Below, piece by piece: positions 52,143 to 61,900 of a stretch of 64,000 nt of DNA (the first letter of the stretch is position 1; every line of letters starts with the position of its first letter). The notes under the pieces are model-generated. The model was not told the origin of the DNA, ran no database searches, and worked only from the letters and a program-made list of their open reading frames with translations. The DNA is taken from NCBI GenBank assembly GCA_016713035.1, contig JADJPW010000009.1:186001-250000 (forward strand), written 5' to 3'. A program made the translations under genes and the position numbers. Source of the stretch: Verrucomicrobiaceae bacterium. Its GTDB lineage: Bacteria; Verrucomicrobiota; Verrucomicrobiia; Verrucomicrobiales; Verrucomicrobiaceae.

Positions 52143-52828
52143 TTACTTTTTCGCGGCGGCAGCAGGGGCTGCGGCGACGGCGGACTGGCCGGGGATGGGG
52201 GCGTCTTTCTTCAAAGAGAGGAGATACTCGACGAGGCGATCTGCCGCTGGCGTGGGCACGACTTCGTAGCCTGGAGCGGGGGCGAATTTGGCTGGCAGCT
52301 TCAGCGCACGGCTAGAAACCGGGCCCTGGATTTTCTGCACGGTGTAGAGGTGCGTGTAGGCGGGCATGTTGCTCCAGTCATGCACGGCACGGGGAGCGTA
52401 GAGCATGAGGTGCAGCTTTTCGCTGGTGGTAGCACGGTAGCCGTAGTTGGCGAGGTCTGGGCCGATGCGCTGGACGCCGAGGAGGGCGTATTTTTCACCG
52501 AGGTAGTCACGCAGGGTCTGGCTGCGTGCAGGGGCGGCAGGGCGTGCCTCTTGGTCACTGCCCCAGCCTTTGTACCAGCCGTCAAGGCCGAGCTGCACGG
52601 GGCGGATCATCTGGGTATGGCATTGGTTGCAGCCCTCCTGGATGTAGATGAGCTGGCCCTGGCCATTGACAGGTGCTGGCGGGTAGAGGCCCTCGACGCC
52701 GTCTTTTTCCTTATCGTAAACGATGGGGAGAGCGATTGGTATTTCACCGCCGGGAGGACGATGAGGAGCAGCCAAGGCAGACCAAAGGTGGCCGCGAGGC
52801 CGAGTATGAATGTGCGGAAGTTCATCAT
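52143..52828 (-). CDS. CcoO-like cytochrome c, one frameshift
   Basis: About 228 aa after correcting one base. N-terminus NFRTFILGLAATFGLPWLLLIVLPAVKYQ is a membrane anchor in one frame; the rest (PIVYDKEKDGVEGLYPPAPV..) lies in the other. The join is at a C4 run on the coding strand (G4 at 52725-52728): adding one C gives VKYQSLSPIVYDKEKD, a continuous CcoO-like protein. Heme motif CNQCHTQMIRP is as in CcoO, with QRIGPDLANYGYR downstream. Its start overlaps the CcoN-like stop by 4 bp. The break in an otherwise intact essential-looking locus suggests a sequence error, but a true mutation cannot be excluded. Confidence 0.82.
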
Positions 52829-54330
52829 GCGTGCGTGGCGTGAGAAATGGAGGCGGAGGCTGTGTCATCGTGACCATGGTCACGGGTGAGGAGCGTGGGG
52901 GCATTGCTACGGCGACCGAGACCGGCGACCATGAGCAGGAGATGGAGGAGGAAGAGCACGTTCGAGAAGCTGATGAGTGCCCAGGCCACCGCACGCGCGA
53001 CGACGTAGGGGCGGCTGTTGATGACGTGGTTCATGAAGTCGAGGTTCCAGTTGTCTGGATTGTTCATGTCATCGCCCTGCTGGATGCCGGCAACGATGCC
53101 CATGATGACGATGGTGGCCACGCCATAGACGCTGAACCAGAAGTGATTGCGGATGAGGCGGACGCTGAGCCACTCACAGCCAGTCAGACGCGGTGTGATG
53201 TAGTAGATGGCACCGAAAGCGCACATGCTGAAGAAGCCATACACAGCGACCGTTTGATACGCATACCATGCCTGGGTGAACTGCATGGCGCTGCCGGTGT
53301 AAAAGGCGCTGATCAGGGCCAAAATAATGCCGCTGACTGGGTAGAAAAGTGATCCAAAGAAGATGAAGCGCAGCGTGGGGCTGGTGGAGACGGCGTCGTG
53401 CTTGCCGAGGGTGGTGAGGTGGTGGTTCAGACCGACGAGTCCGACCGGGATCAGCAAAAGCACGCCTGCACAGGCTCCGACGCTAACCATCCAGGAGGGA
53501 AGCGGGCCGCCCATGTAGCGCTGCATGCCCGTCCAGCCACCGAGGATGGCGAGCGCCCAAAATCCGCTGCTCGCGAGCTGCGCGGATGCGATGGGCTGGC
53601 CAGTGATCTTCGGGATGAAGTAGTAGGCCGCACCGACACCGACGGGGACGAAGAACATCAGGATCATGCCATGGACGAACCAGGCATTGATGCCCGCGCC
53701 GATGGCTCCGAGGCCGCTTGGGATGCAGTGCAGAGCCACATTAGCCGTGACGTAGATCCAGACGAACCAGAAGCAGGCTCCGAGGATATACCAGGTGCTG
53801 ACCATGAAGCCCTCTGGGCGGAAAGCGCGGCCAAACATGCGTGCGATGGGCCAAGCATAGCAGAGGAAGCCGAGAAGCAGCACGGGCCACACGAATTTCG
53901 GCATTTCCATCCATTCCATGGAGGTACTCTTGCCCATCAAGACGCTGAGGAGGCCGAGCGTGAGGGTCACATTCCAAAAGACGCCTGCGGCGATGAGGAG
54001 GCTCTTGCCACTGCGAAGCTCCTGGCCACTGCGGCGGGCCATGATCCAGAGCATGATACCCAGAGCGGCCTGCACACCCCAGCCATAGACGAGGGCATTC
54101 ATGTGCACGGGCTGGAGGCGGCCGTAGGTGGTCCATTCGCAGCCACCGAGGAAGTCTGGGGCGACGAGCCGCACGGCAGCTAGCACTCCGAGGATGGTGG
54201 AGAGCATGAGCCAAAAGGCGCCGTTCAAGAACAAGAACAGCACAGGCCCACGGACGGACTTGTCGATCGCGGCGCGGCGCTGATTGTCTGCGACGCTATC
54301 CTGGTCGGTGTTGGAGGGATCTGAGGTCAT
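52825..54330 (-). CDS. CcoN-like (cbb3-type subunit I) protein lacking most heme/CuB ligands
   Basis: 501 aa with about twelve hydrophobic segments. Similarity to CcoN is clear: LQPVHMNALVYGWG (low-spin heme His kept), AWFVHGMILMFFVPVG (first CuB His kept), YYFIPKITGQPIAS. However the place of the CuB His pair (GPHHLHY in CcoN) reads GGWTGMQRYMG, and the place of the two heme histidines (GHVHxGALGW) reads AWYAYQTVAVYGF. So the active site cannot form as known. It keeps NHHLTTLGK and a His-rich tail (TRDHGHDD). It stands between actF and the CcoO-like gene and is likely a structural or electron-transfer linker. Confidence 0.85.
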   Translation of the reverse strand: MTSDPSNTDQDSVADNQRRAAIDKSVRGPVLFLFLNGAFWLMLSTILGVLAAVRLVAPDFLGGCEWTTYGRLQPVHMNALVYGWGVQAALGIMLWIMARRSGQELRSGKSLLIAAGVFWNVTLTLGLLSVLMGKSTSMEWMEMPKFVWPVLLLGFLCYAWPIARMFGRAFRPEGFMVSTWYILGACFWFVWIYVTANVALHCIPSGLGAIGAGINAWFVHGMILMFFVPVGVGAAYYFIPKITGQPIASAQLASSGFWALAILGGWTGMQRYMGGPLPSWMVSVGACAGVLLLIPVGLVGLNHHLTTLGKHDAVSTSPTLRFIFFGSLFYPVSGIILALISAFYTGSAMQFTQAWYAYQTVAVYGFFSMCAFGAIYYITPRLTGCEWLSVRLIRNHFWFSVYGVATIVIMGIVAGIQQGDDMNNPDNWNLDFMNHVINSRPYVVARAVAWALISFSNVLFLLHLLLMVAGLGRRSNAPTLLTRDHGHDDTASASISHATHA

Positions 54331-54370
54331 GCTAGCAAAGGGCTAAGGGCGTGGAGCGAAGAGTGTTGAT

Positions 54371-54778
54371 TTATTTGGCCGGAGCCGGAGCAGGTGCCGG
54401 AGCTGCTGGCGCGGTGGCAGGTGCTGCGGCAGCAGGGGCGGCCGGAGCAGCGGCAGCGGCTTGCTTGAGCTGTGTGGGGGAGCCGGGGACGACTTGGGTG
54501 CTGACGCCGACGGCCTTGGCCTTCAGCGCAGCGAGGCTCTTGGTGATGGCCTCTGCCTTCTTGGCAGGATCTTTCAGCCCCATGGCGGTCAAATTGGCGT
54601 CCTGGGCTGCGACGATTTCTTTGCGAGCAGCTTCACGGTCGATACTGCGCGGATCAGCGACGGCTGAGCCAGCACCGACGGCCTGGATGATACTAAAAAG
54701 CACGGCGAAGCCCGCGAAGGCCCCGAGCACCCACAGGAAGGTGGCGCCGGCTTTAGGAGTGGATTCGGATGAAGACAT
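54371..54778 (-). CDS. Small single-TM protein with Ala/Pro-rich tail
   Basis: 135 aa. One TM (ATFLWVLGAFAGFAVLFSIIQAV, about residues 12-34), a charged helical segment, and a long Ala/Pro tail (about residues 108-135). Position between actF and the CcoN-like gene suggests a link subunit such as an ActG analogue; sequence similarity to ActG was not established. Confidence 0.6.
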   Translation of the reverse strand: MSSSESTPKAGATFLWVLGAFAGFAVLFSIIQAVGAGSAVADPRSIDREAARKEIVAAQDANLTAMGLKDPAKKAEAITKSLAALKAKAVGVSTQVVPGSPTQLKQAAAAAPAAPAAAAPATAPAAPAPAPAPAK

Positions 54779-54803
54779 GGTTTTCGAAATAAACGGCTGG
54801 GGA

Positions 54804-56126
54804 TCAGTTCAAGACGTTGACGGACTCGATCAGGCGTGGGTCACGCCAAGGATAGAGGCTGTATTTGGAGAGGTTCCGCAGAAAGATGTAGGCCATGGTG
54901 CCCGCGACGCCGCAGAGCGCTGCGAGGTCCTGAATCCATGCACCGTCCACCCACCAGCCGATGCCGAGGGAGGGGCCGCGCTCTGGAATGACATTCCAAT
55001 ACATGTCCACGAGGTGCATGAAGATGACCCACACGCAGACCCAGACCATGACGGTGGGCTTCTTTTTGCGGCCTTGGCTCAGCAGGGCCAAGAACGGAGC
55101 GATGAAGTGACCGATGACGATGAAGACGGACACACCGCGCCAGGCTTCCGTGTTACGGGTGAGGTAGAAGCGGGTTTCTTCCGTGATGTTGGCATACCAG
55201 ATCAGGAAATACTGCGAGAAGGCGATGTAGGCCCAGAACACCGTGAAGGCGAAGAGCAGCTTGCCCATGAGGTGGTAATGCTCATCGGTGACGACTTTCT
55301 GCAAGTAACCGAGGCTGCGCAGCCAAGTGACCGTCAAAATGGTCAGTGCCATGCTGGCCCAGGCGCAGCCAGAGAAGATGTACACACCCCACATGGTGCT
55401 GAACCAGGAGTAATCGAGTCCCATGAGCCAATCCACGGCCGCAAACGTGACGGTTAGCGCAAAGAACAGAAGCCAGCGGCAGGAAAACAGACGGGCTTTG
55501 ATCGTGTGCTTGATGTCGCCATCCTGCTCCTGCTTCAGCGACATACCGCGCATCTGACGGGCGATGTAGCCGAGGATGAGGAAGTAGAGAACGAAACGTG
55601 TCTGCCAGCTAAAAGGAGGGATGAAGTGCTTGCTGATGTTCAGGTAGCCGAACTTCGCATACAGGATGTGCATGTGCGGATCGCTCTCGCTCATGTGGTG
55701 AAGCGCTTCCTTAACTGTGCCGCCGTGTTCGGCTGCTTGGTGCGCGGCGCGGTCATGGTGCCCCATCCACTCATAGAGGTGGCGATTCACCGCAGGGAGC
55801 AGCAGCGGACTAGCCAGCACACCGAGGATGAGGATCTTATTGGCCAAGTTTTCCCAGATGCGGCGCAAGGAGACACCCCAGCTCGAGTTCGAGGCGGCGT
55901 GGAGCATGATCCAGAACACACCACCGACGATGAAGGTGAAGGTGAAGAAGATCGCGAAGAGCCAGGAGTAGGCGAAGGTGTCGGTCTTGGTGAAGAAAAA
56001 CACTGCCGAGGCGATCAGGCCCAGGAGGCCCACACCGCCGAGGGCGTTGAGGACCTTCGCGCCTTTGGCTGGCTCGAATTTTTCTCCGCCCTGGGGCAGA
56101 TCGTTGAAGGAGACGTGGTGACTCAT
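54804..56126 (-). CDS. actF: Alternative Complex III subunit F (quinol-oxidising membrane subunit)
   Basis: 440-aa membrane protein of the ActF/NrfD-like type, with about ten hydrophobic segments (GVGLLGLIASAVFFF; LVLYFLILGYIA; WAYIAFSQYFLIWYANITEE; FAAVDWLMGLDYSWFSTMWGVY). A His-rich segment (GHHDRAAHQAAEHGG) lies in a loop. Together with ActC it binds and oxidises quinol and transfers electrons to the cytochrome subunits. Follows actE by 24 bp. Confidence 0.9.
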   Translation of the reverse strand: MSHHVSFNDLPQGGEKFEPAKGAKVLNALGGVGLLGLIASAVFFFTKTDTFAYSWLFAIFFTFTFIVGGVFWIMLHAASNSSWGVSLRRIWENLANKILILGVLASPLLLPAVNRHLYEWMGHHDRAAHQAAEHGGTVKEALHHMSESDPHMHILYAKFGYLNISKHFIPPFSWQTRFVLYFLILGYIARQMRGMSLKQEQDGDIKHTIKARLFSCRWLLFFALTVTFAAVDWLMGLDYSWFSTMWGVYIFSGCAWASMALTILTVTWLRSLGYLQKVVTDEHYHLMGKLLFAFTVFWAYIAFSQYFLIWYANITEETRFYLTRNTEAWRGVSVFIVIGHFIAPFLALLSQGRKKKPTVMVWVCVWVIFMHLVDMYWNVIPERGPSLGIGWWVDGAWIQDLAALCGVAGTMAYIFLRNLSKYSLYPWRDPRLIESVNVLN

Positions 56127-56150
56127 GCCGTGAAAATCGGTGTGCGGGAC

Positions 56151-56828
56151 TTATTGGAGGGTGGCGCCAGAATCTTTGGCCGCCTGCTGGAGGGTGCGGA
56201 TGTAGGCGATGATGGCCCAGCGGTCGCGAAGCGTGATGTTGCCGCCGTAGCCGCCCATGAGGCCTTTGCCGTTGGTGATGGCATCAAAGATGGCTCCATC
56301 GGCGCGGTAGGCGGCGGCGTTGGTCGGATCGGTGTTGCCAGCCTGCTGGAAGTTGAAGGCGGTGAGGATGCCGAACTTGCTCGTCACGCCTTTGCCCGTG
56401 CCGCTTGCCCCGTGGCAAATGGCGCAATGGATGCCGTAGCGCTGCTCACCGCGCTTGATGAAGGCGTCGTTGAAGACCAGCGGGTCGCTAGTGATCTCTG
56501 CGGGGATGCCGTCGCCGTAGAAGTCACCCATCTTGCCGGTGTGGTAGTAGTTGGTGCCGTTGGTGAAGGCGATGCGGGCGGGCTTTTCGCCATCCACAGC
56601 CGGTTTGGCCGGGATTTCGAAGCCCATTGGCACCGTGCCTTTGACGGGGATGCGGGCACCGCGTCCGTCAGCGAAGAATTCGCTGGCGGCCTGGTATTTG
56701 ATCTTCGCTTGGTGGTCCATGTCATCGAGGATTTCGATGGGGGGCTGCTCGGACTTGGATCCGCGAGTGCCAAAGGCGCTCACGAGGATCGCTGCGATGA
56801 AGAGGTAGCTGAGAAAGAAGTACTTCAT
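56151..56828 (-). CDS. actE: Alternative Complex III cytochrome c subunit (ActE)
   Basis: 225 aa. N-terminal hydrophobic signal anchor (FFLSYLFIAAILVSAFG), then one heme motif CAICH (about residue 135) in YGIHCAICHGASGTGKG, and the GLMGGYGGNITLRDRWAIIAYIRTLQ C-terminus typical of class I cytochromes c. Monoheme electron carrier within Alternative Complex III. 20 bp after actD. Confidence 0.9.
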   Translation of the reverse strand: MKYFFLSYLFIAAILVSAFGTRGSKSEQPPIEILDDMDHQAKIKYQAASEFFADGRGARIPVKGTVPMGFEIPAKPAVDGEKPARIAFTNGTNYYHTGKMGDFYGDGIPAEITSDPLVFNDAFIKRGEQRYGIHCAICHGASGTGKGVTSKFGILTAFNFQQAGNTDPTNAAAYRADGAIFDAITNGKGLMGGYGGNITLRDRWAIIAYIRTLQQAAKDSGATLQ

Positions 56829-56848
56829 GGTCGTGCGGTGCGCAGGGC

Positions 56849-57448
56849 TTAGATTTCGTCCTCCACGAGTTCGATGTTTTTACCGCCCGCTTTTTCCAGC
56901 AGGGCTTTGGTGCCTTCCTGGGTGAATTTCGGGTCGCGGGCCTCGATGCAGACGAAGAAGCCGTCATCAGAGAATTTTGCGAAGCGCTTGGAGGCAAACA
57001 GCGGGTGGTTCCAGCGTGGCAGGCCGATGAGGGCCAGCAAACCGAACAGCGTGGTGAAAGCAGAGAAGAGGATCGTCAGCTCAAACATTACCGGGAAGAA
57101 GGCCGGCAGCGTCCAGATGTCCGTGGGCTTGCCCTGAACGACCGTGGGGTAGGTTTCGACGATTTTCTGGATGAATCCGAGGCCGATGCTCTGCCAGAAA
57201 TTCGTCTGCGTGACGGTCTGGAGGATGAAGGCGATGGTGGTGCCGGTGATGCCACCGATGAACACGAATTTCGGCAAAATGCTGCGCGGATTGCCCATGG
57301 CCTCATCCATGCCGTGGATCGGGAAGGGCGAATGCACGTCCCAGCGGTTGTAGCCCGCGTCGCGGACCTGCTCGGCCGCGTGGTAGAGGTCTTGGACGTT
57401 GTCGAACTCCGCCAAGTAGCCGTGAACTCGTTTGAGGATCGTACTCAC
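56849..57448 (-). CDS. actD: Alternative Complex III subunit D (DUF3341)
   Basis: 199 aa. DUF3341 signature: HGYLAEFDNVQDLYHAAEQVRDAGYNRWDVHSPFPIHGMDEAMG, then two TMs (LPKFVFIGGITGTTIAFIL; FPVMFELTILFSAFTTLFGLLALI). Small membrane subunit between actC and actE in the usual gene order. Confidence 0.93.
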   Translation of the reverse strand: MSTILKRVHGYLAEFDNVQDLYHAAEQVRDAGYNRWDVHSPFPIHGMDEAMGNPRSILPKFVFIGGITGTTIAFILQTVTQTNFWQSIGLGFIQKIVETYPTVVQGKPTDIWTLPAFFPVMFELTILFSAFTTLFGLLALIGLPRWNHPLFASKRFAKFSDDGFFVCIEARDPKFTQEGTKALLEKAGGKNIELVEDEI

Positions 57449-57486
57449 TGGATGATTATTTTGAGATTAAAAATGAGAGATTAAAA

Positions 57487-58947
57487 TTAGGCGGCAGGCT
57501 TGGCGACGTGGCGGTCAGGATAGGCCATGAGGTCCTCCTCCTGGATGCCGTGCTCAGCGTGGTCGTCGTGGTGGGGGTTCGACTGCGGCAGGATGCCCTT
57601 CACTTCGCCGATGGCGATGACGGGCAGGAAGCGCAGGAACAAAAGGAACAGCATCATGAAGAAGCCGAAGGTGCCGATGAAGGTCCACTGATCGACCCAG
57701 GTGGCGCTGTAGGTGCCCCAGGAGCCGGGAACCATGTGTGCCTCCAGCGTGGTGGCGATGATGACGTAGCGCTCGAACCACATACCGGCGTTCACACACA
57801 TGCAGACGAACATGACCACCCACATATTGTGACGGAAGGGGCGATACCAGAACAGCTGCGGGGCAAACACGTTGAAGCTGAACATGAAGTAGTAGGCCCA
57901 GGTGGACTTGCCGGTAAGTCCGCGCAGCGTGAAGGCGGCACCTTCATACGGATTGGCGCTGTAGTAGGCCATGAAGAGCTCCATGCAGTAGGCGTAGCCG
58001 ACGATCGTGCCCGTGAGCAGGATGATCTTCGCCATGTTGTCGATGTGCTTCGGTGTGAGCAGATCGTCCAGGCCGTAGATGCGGCGCACGGGGATCATGA
58101 GGGTCAAAACCATGGCGAAACCGCCGAAAATGGCCCCTGCGACGAAGTAGGGCGGGAAAATGGTCGTATGCCAACCTGGGACGACGGAGGTGGCGAAGTC
58201 GAAGGACACGACGGAGTGCACGGAAAGCACCAGCGGCGTCGAAAGGGCCGCCAAGAGCATGTAGGCCGTTTCGTAATGGGACCAATGACGATTGCCACCG
58301 CGCCAGCCGAGGGCGAAAAGGCCGTAGAGGAACTTTTTCAGGCCTGGACGGCAGCGATCACGCAGCGTGGCAAGGTCCGGCACGAGGCCCAGGAACCAGA
58401 ACACGGCGGAAACACTGAAATACGTCGAAACCGCGAACACGTCCCACAGCAGGGGCGATTTGAAGTTCTGCCAGATGGCGTTGGCGTTCGGGATCGGAGC
58501 GAGGAACCACACCATCCACACACGACCGACGTGGAAGGCCGGGAAAAGACCGGCGCACATCACGGCGAAGATCGTCATGGCCTCAGCGGCCCGATTCACC
58601 GACGTACGCCACTTCTGACGGGTCAGGAACAAAATGGCCGAGATGAGCGTGCCTGCATGGCCGATACCGATCCAGAACACGAAGTTCGTGATGTCCCAGG
58701 CCCAGGCGACAGGCTGCTTCTGCCCCCACACACCGATGCCGGTGGAGATGAGGTAGGTGAAGCAAAACACCATCAAACCGGTCAGTAGCACCGACGGAAC
58801 GAACAAGATCCACCACAGGGCGGGCTGCTTGTTTTCGACGATGCCGCAAATGCGGTTGGTGATCCAGGAGTAGGACCGGTTGTTTAGTACCAGCGGCTCG
58901 CGGTCGAGGATGCGCGGTGTGTTCGAGGCTGTGGCGGTGGCTTCCAT
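57487..58947 (-). CDS. actC: Alternative Complex III subunit C (NrfD/PsrC family)
   Basis: 486 aa. NrfD-type membrane subunit with about ten TMs: WWILFVPSVLLTGLMVFCFTYLI, AWDITNFVFWIGIGHAGTLISAI (quinol-site region), HSVVSFDFATSVVPGWHTTIFPPYFVAGAIFGG, and WFERYVIIATTLEAHMVPGSWG. It binds quinol and works with the iron-sulfur subunit. Follows actB by 9 bp. Confidence 0.95.
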   Translation of the reverse strand: MEATATASNTPRILDREPLVLNNRSYSWITNRICGIVENKQPALWWILFVPSVLLTGLMVFCFTYLISTGIGVWGQKQPVAWAWDITNFVFWIGIGHAGTLISAILFLTRQKWRTSVNRAAEAMTIFAVMCAGLFPAFHVGRVWMVWFLAPIPNANAIWQNFKSPLLWDVFAVSTYFSVSAVFWFLGLVPDLATLRDRCRPGLKKFLYGLFALGWRGGNRHWSHYETAYMLLAALSTPLVLSVHSVVSFDFATSVVPGWHTTIFPPYFVAGAIFGGFAMVLTLMIPVRRIYGLDDLLTPKHIDNMAKIILLTGTIVGYAYCMELFMAYYSANPYEGAAFTLRGLTGKSTWAYYFMFSFNVFAPQLFWYRPFRHNMWVVMFVCMCVNAGMWFERYVIIATTLEAHMVPGSWGTYSATWVDQWTFIGTFGFFMMLFLLFLRFLPVIAIGEVKGILPQSNPHHDDHAEHGIQEEDLMAYPDRHVAKPAA

Positions 58948-58956
58948 GCGACGGGA

Positions 58957-61900
58957 TTAGAAGTGGTTTTTGCTCCAGGCGGCCACATCGGCGGCACCAG
59001 GCATTTTATCGTTCGGATTGCGGAGGCGGCCCAGATAACTGGTGCGTGGGCGGGTGCCGATGTATTTGAGCACCTGGTAATCACGCGGAGAGGCTTTTGC
59101 CTTGCTGACAGAGGATTTGGCATCTGCGAGGTCGCCAAAGACGATGGCCTCGGCCGGGCAGGACTGCTGACAGGCGGTTTTGACGCTGTCGGTAGGCACG
59201 CGGAAGTTCTTGGAGTCGCGCTGGACCTGTTTTTGCAGGATTTTGGCGCTTTCGAGCCGCTGCACGCAGTAGGTGCACTTCTCGATGACGCCGCGCATGC
59301 GGACGGTGACGTTCGGGTTGCGCTGGAGGCGCAGGCTTTCGTCTTCCTTGAGCTCGCCGAGCGGGCCGAAGTAGAGGTTGTTGGCCGTGATGCCGAGTTT
59401 GGACTGCTCGATGAGCGGGTTGCGCTTGTTGTAATCGAACCAGTTGAAGCGGCGTGCGGTGTAAGGGCAGTTGTTGGCGCAGTAACGGGTGCCGATGCAG
59501 CGGTTGTAGGCCATGGCGTTGAGGCCATCGGTCGTGTGCACGGTGGCGTTCACAGGGCAGACGGTTTCGCAAGGAGCGGCTTCGCACTGCTGGCAAGCCA
59601 TCGGCTGGTGCACCATCTCGGCGTTTTCGAGCTGCTCAGGCGTCGGATTGTCCTCCGCGTAAGTGGACTCTTGGGCGACGTTGTTGATCCCTGTGCGAGC
59701 GACGGCGAAGTAGCGATCCATGCGGATCCACTGCATGAGGCGGCCTTTGCGGACCTGATTCTTGCCGACGACGGGGATGTTGTTCTCACTCTGGCAGGCG
59801 ACGATGCAGGCGGTGCAGCCGATGCACTTGCTGAGGTCGATGGACATGCCCCACTGGTGCTGAGTGTCGTAATCGAAGCCGTCTGGATTCTTTTCGTCCT
59901 TTTTGCCGACTCGGCCTTTGTAGAAGGAAATGTTCTCCGGGATGTGGCTGTCGAGGCCGGTGGAGGTGACGAAGTGCTCGTCTTTGTTGAAGGTCTCCAC
60001 GGTGCCCTCGCGGAACACGGCGCGGCCTTCCATGGTGTTTTGCTCCTGCGTGATGGCGAGCTCGGCGATGTCTTCGAGCACCTCGACTTTGGCTCCGGCG
60101 AGAACGAACTCACCTGCCTGCTTGCGCAGCGCATAGCCATTCACACCGCGACCACCGCCCACGACGCCGATGGCGTCATTTTGGCCGTAACCGAGCGGGA
60201 TGGAGATGGAGTTCGTAGCGTGCCCAGGGGCCTCGATGGCCGGAATTTCGACCGTAGCGCCGTTTTGGCTGATTTTGATCATCTGGCCCTCTTTGAGGCC
60301 GAGACGGCGGAAAGTGACGGAGCCGACCCAAGCGGCGTTTTCCCACGTCAGCTTCGTGACGGGGTCTGGAGCCTCTTGGAGCCAGGCATTGTTGGTGAAA
60401 CGGCCATCCCACACGCTGGCGGAAGGCGTCAAAACGATCTCGATGGCCTCATCCGTCGGTGCGGCGGCTGGTTTGGCCTTGCCGGCGAGCGTGGCGACGG
60501 CGGCGGTGTTCACGCTGGCGTTCGCACGGGCGTAGGCGCTGCCTTTGAGGAAACCGTCACGCAGGGTGAAGTTCCATTTGGATTCGTCGAGGCTGCCCGC
60601 GACCTGCGCAAAGGTGTCACGCACGGCGACATGGCCTGCGTCTTCCGCAGGAGCTGCGCCATCGGCGGGTTTGGCGGCTGGACCGAGCTTTTTGCGACCG
60701 AGAAGGGCGAGGAGCACTTCATTGTCGCTCGCACCGTCATAGAGCGCGGCGATCATCGGCTGGACGATGGAGTAGGTGCCGTCAGCGGCACGGGCGTCGC
60801 CCCAGGCTTCGAGGTAATGCGCAGCTGGGATGTGCAGATCAGCGTGCAGCGCAGTGGAGTTGGTCAGCAGGCCGCTGTGGATCAGCTTGGCACCTTTTTC
60901 CTTCACGGCTTTGGCCAAAGCCGCAGCGTCGGGAGCGTCATAATAGAGGCTGGAAGGCGTGAGGGAGACGAGGGTCTTCACCGCGCCGGAGTTCACGGCG
61001 GCGACGAGGTCGGCGATGGTGCCGGTTTCGGCTTTCGGGGCCTCGTGGAGCAGTTCGATGGTCGCTCCGAAAGCTCCGAGGGCGTTGTTGATCGCGGCGA
61101 CGAGTGCATGCACCTCAGCGCCGTGGCGTGGGCCTGCGAGGACGAGGGATTTGCCTTTGTTGTCGAGCAAATCGTTCACCGCCGGGGTGAGCCAATCTTT
61201 GACGGCGGAAGGAAGGCTGTCACCGAGGGCCGCAGCGGAGGAATCGCCCAATTTGGAAGCGATGAAGGCCGCTGCGGCGGGGATGAGTGCCGCAGGGATG
61301 GCCTTGCGATGGTCCGCCATGCCGCCGGTGAGCGTGTAGCGGTTCTCCAGCACGTAGAGGCGGTTCATTTTGGCCGTGTCCTCTTTCTTGTCGAAAGCAC
61401 GCAGCTTGGTGAACGCAGAAATCGGCTCGCCCGCGACGGGATCGAGCGCGAGGAAGTCGCAGTCGAGGGACAGCACGCGCAATGCTTTGCTGAACTTCAC
61501 CAGCGGCTTCACACCGGCACCGAGCACTTCCTTGTGCGCCTGAGCCTGACCGTCGCCACCGAGGGCTTCGTATTGATAAAACTTCACCTGCGGGAAGGCG
61601 GTCTTCACCTCGCCCAGAAGGCGATGCGTGGTGGGGGAGCTGCTGTCCCCGACGACGACGGCGAGGCCTGCGCCGCTGGCTTTTTTCGCGTCCGCAGCGG
61701 CGGCAGCGAGGAGATCGTTCACCTTGGCCCAGGAGAGTTCTTTGCCATGAGCGGAGGGCTTCTGGGAGCGCTCTGGGTCATACAAATCGAGCACGGAGGC
61801 CTGTGCGAAGCTGTCCAGACCACTGCCGAGCGGGTGCAGCGGGTTCCCAGCGAGGTGCGTGGGGCGTCCTTCATGCACCGTGGCGACGATGGGCGTCGCA

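Noticed and set aside
52143..52994. 283-aa reading of the CcoO-like gene from upstream frame
   Set aside because: Its N-terminal part (Arg/Ser-rich) is antisense-like noise overlapping the CcoN-like gene; the true membrane anchor lies in another frame.
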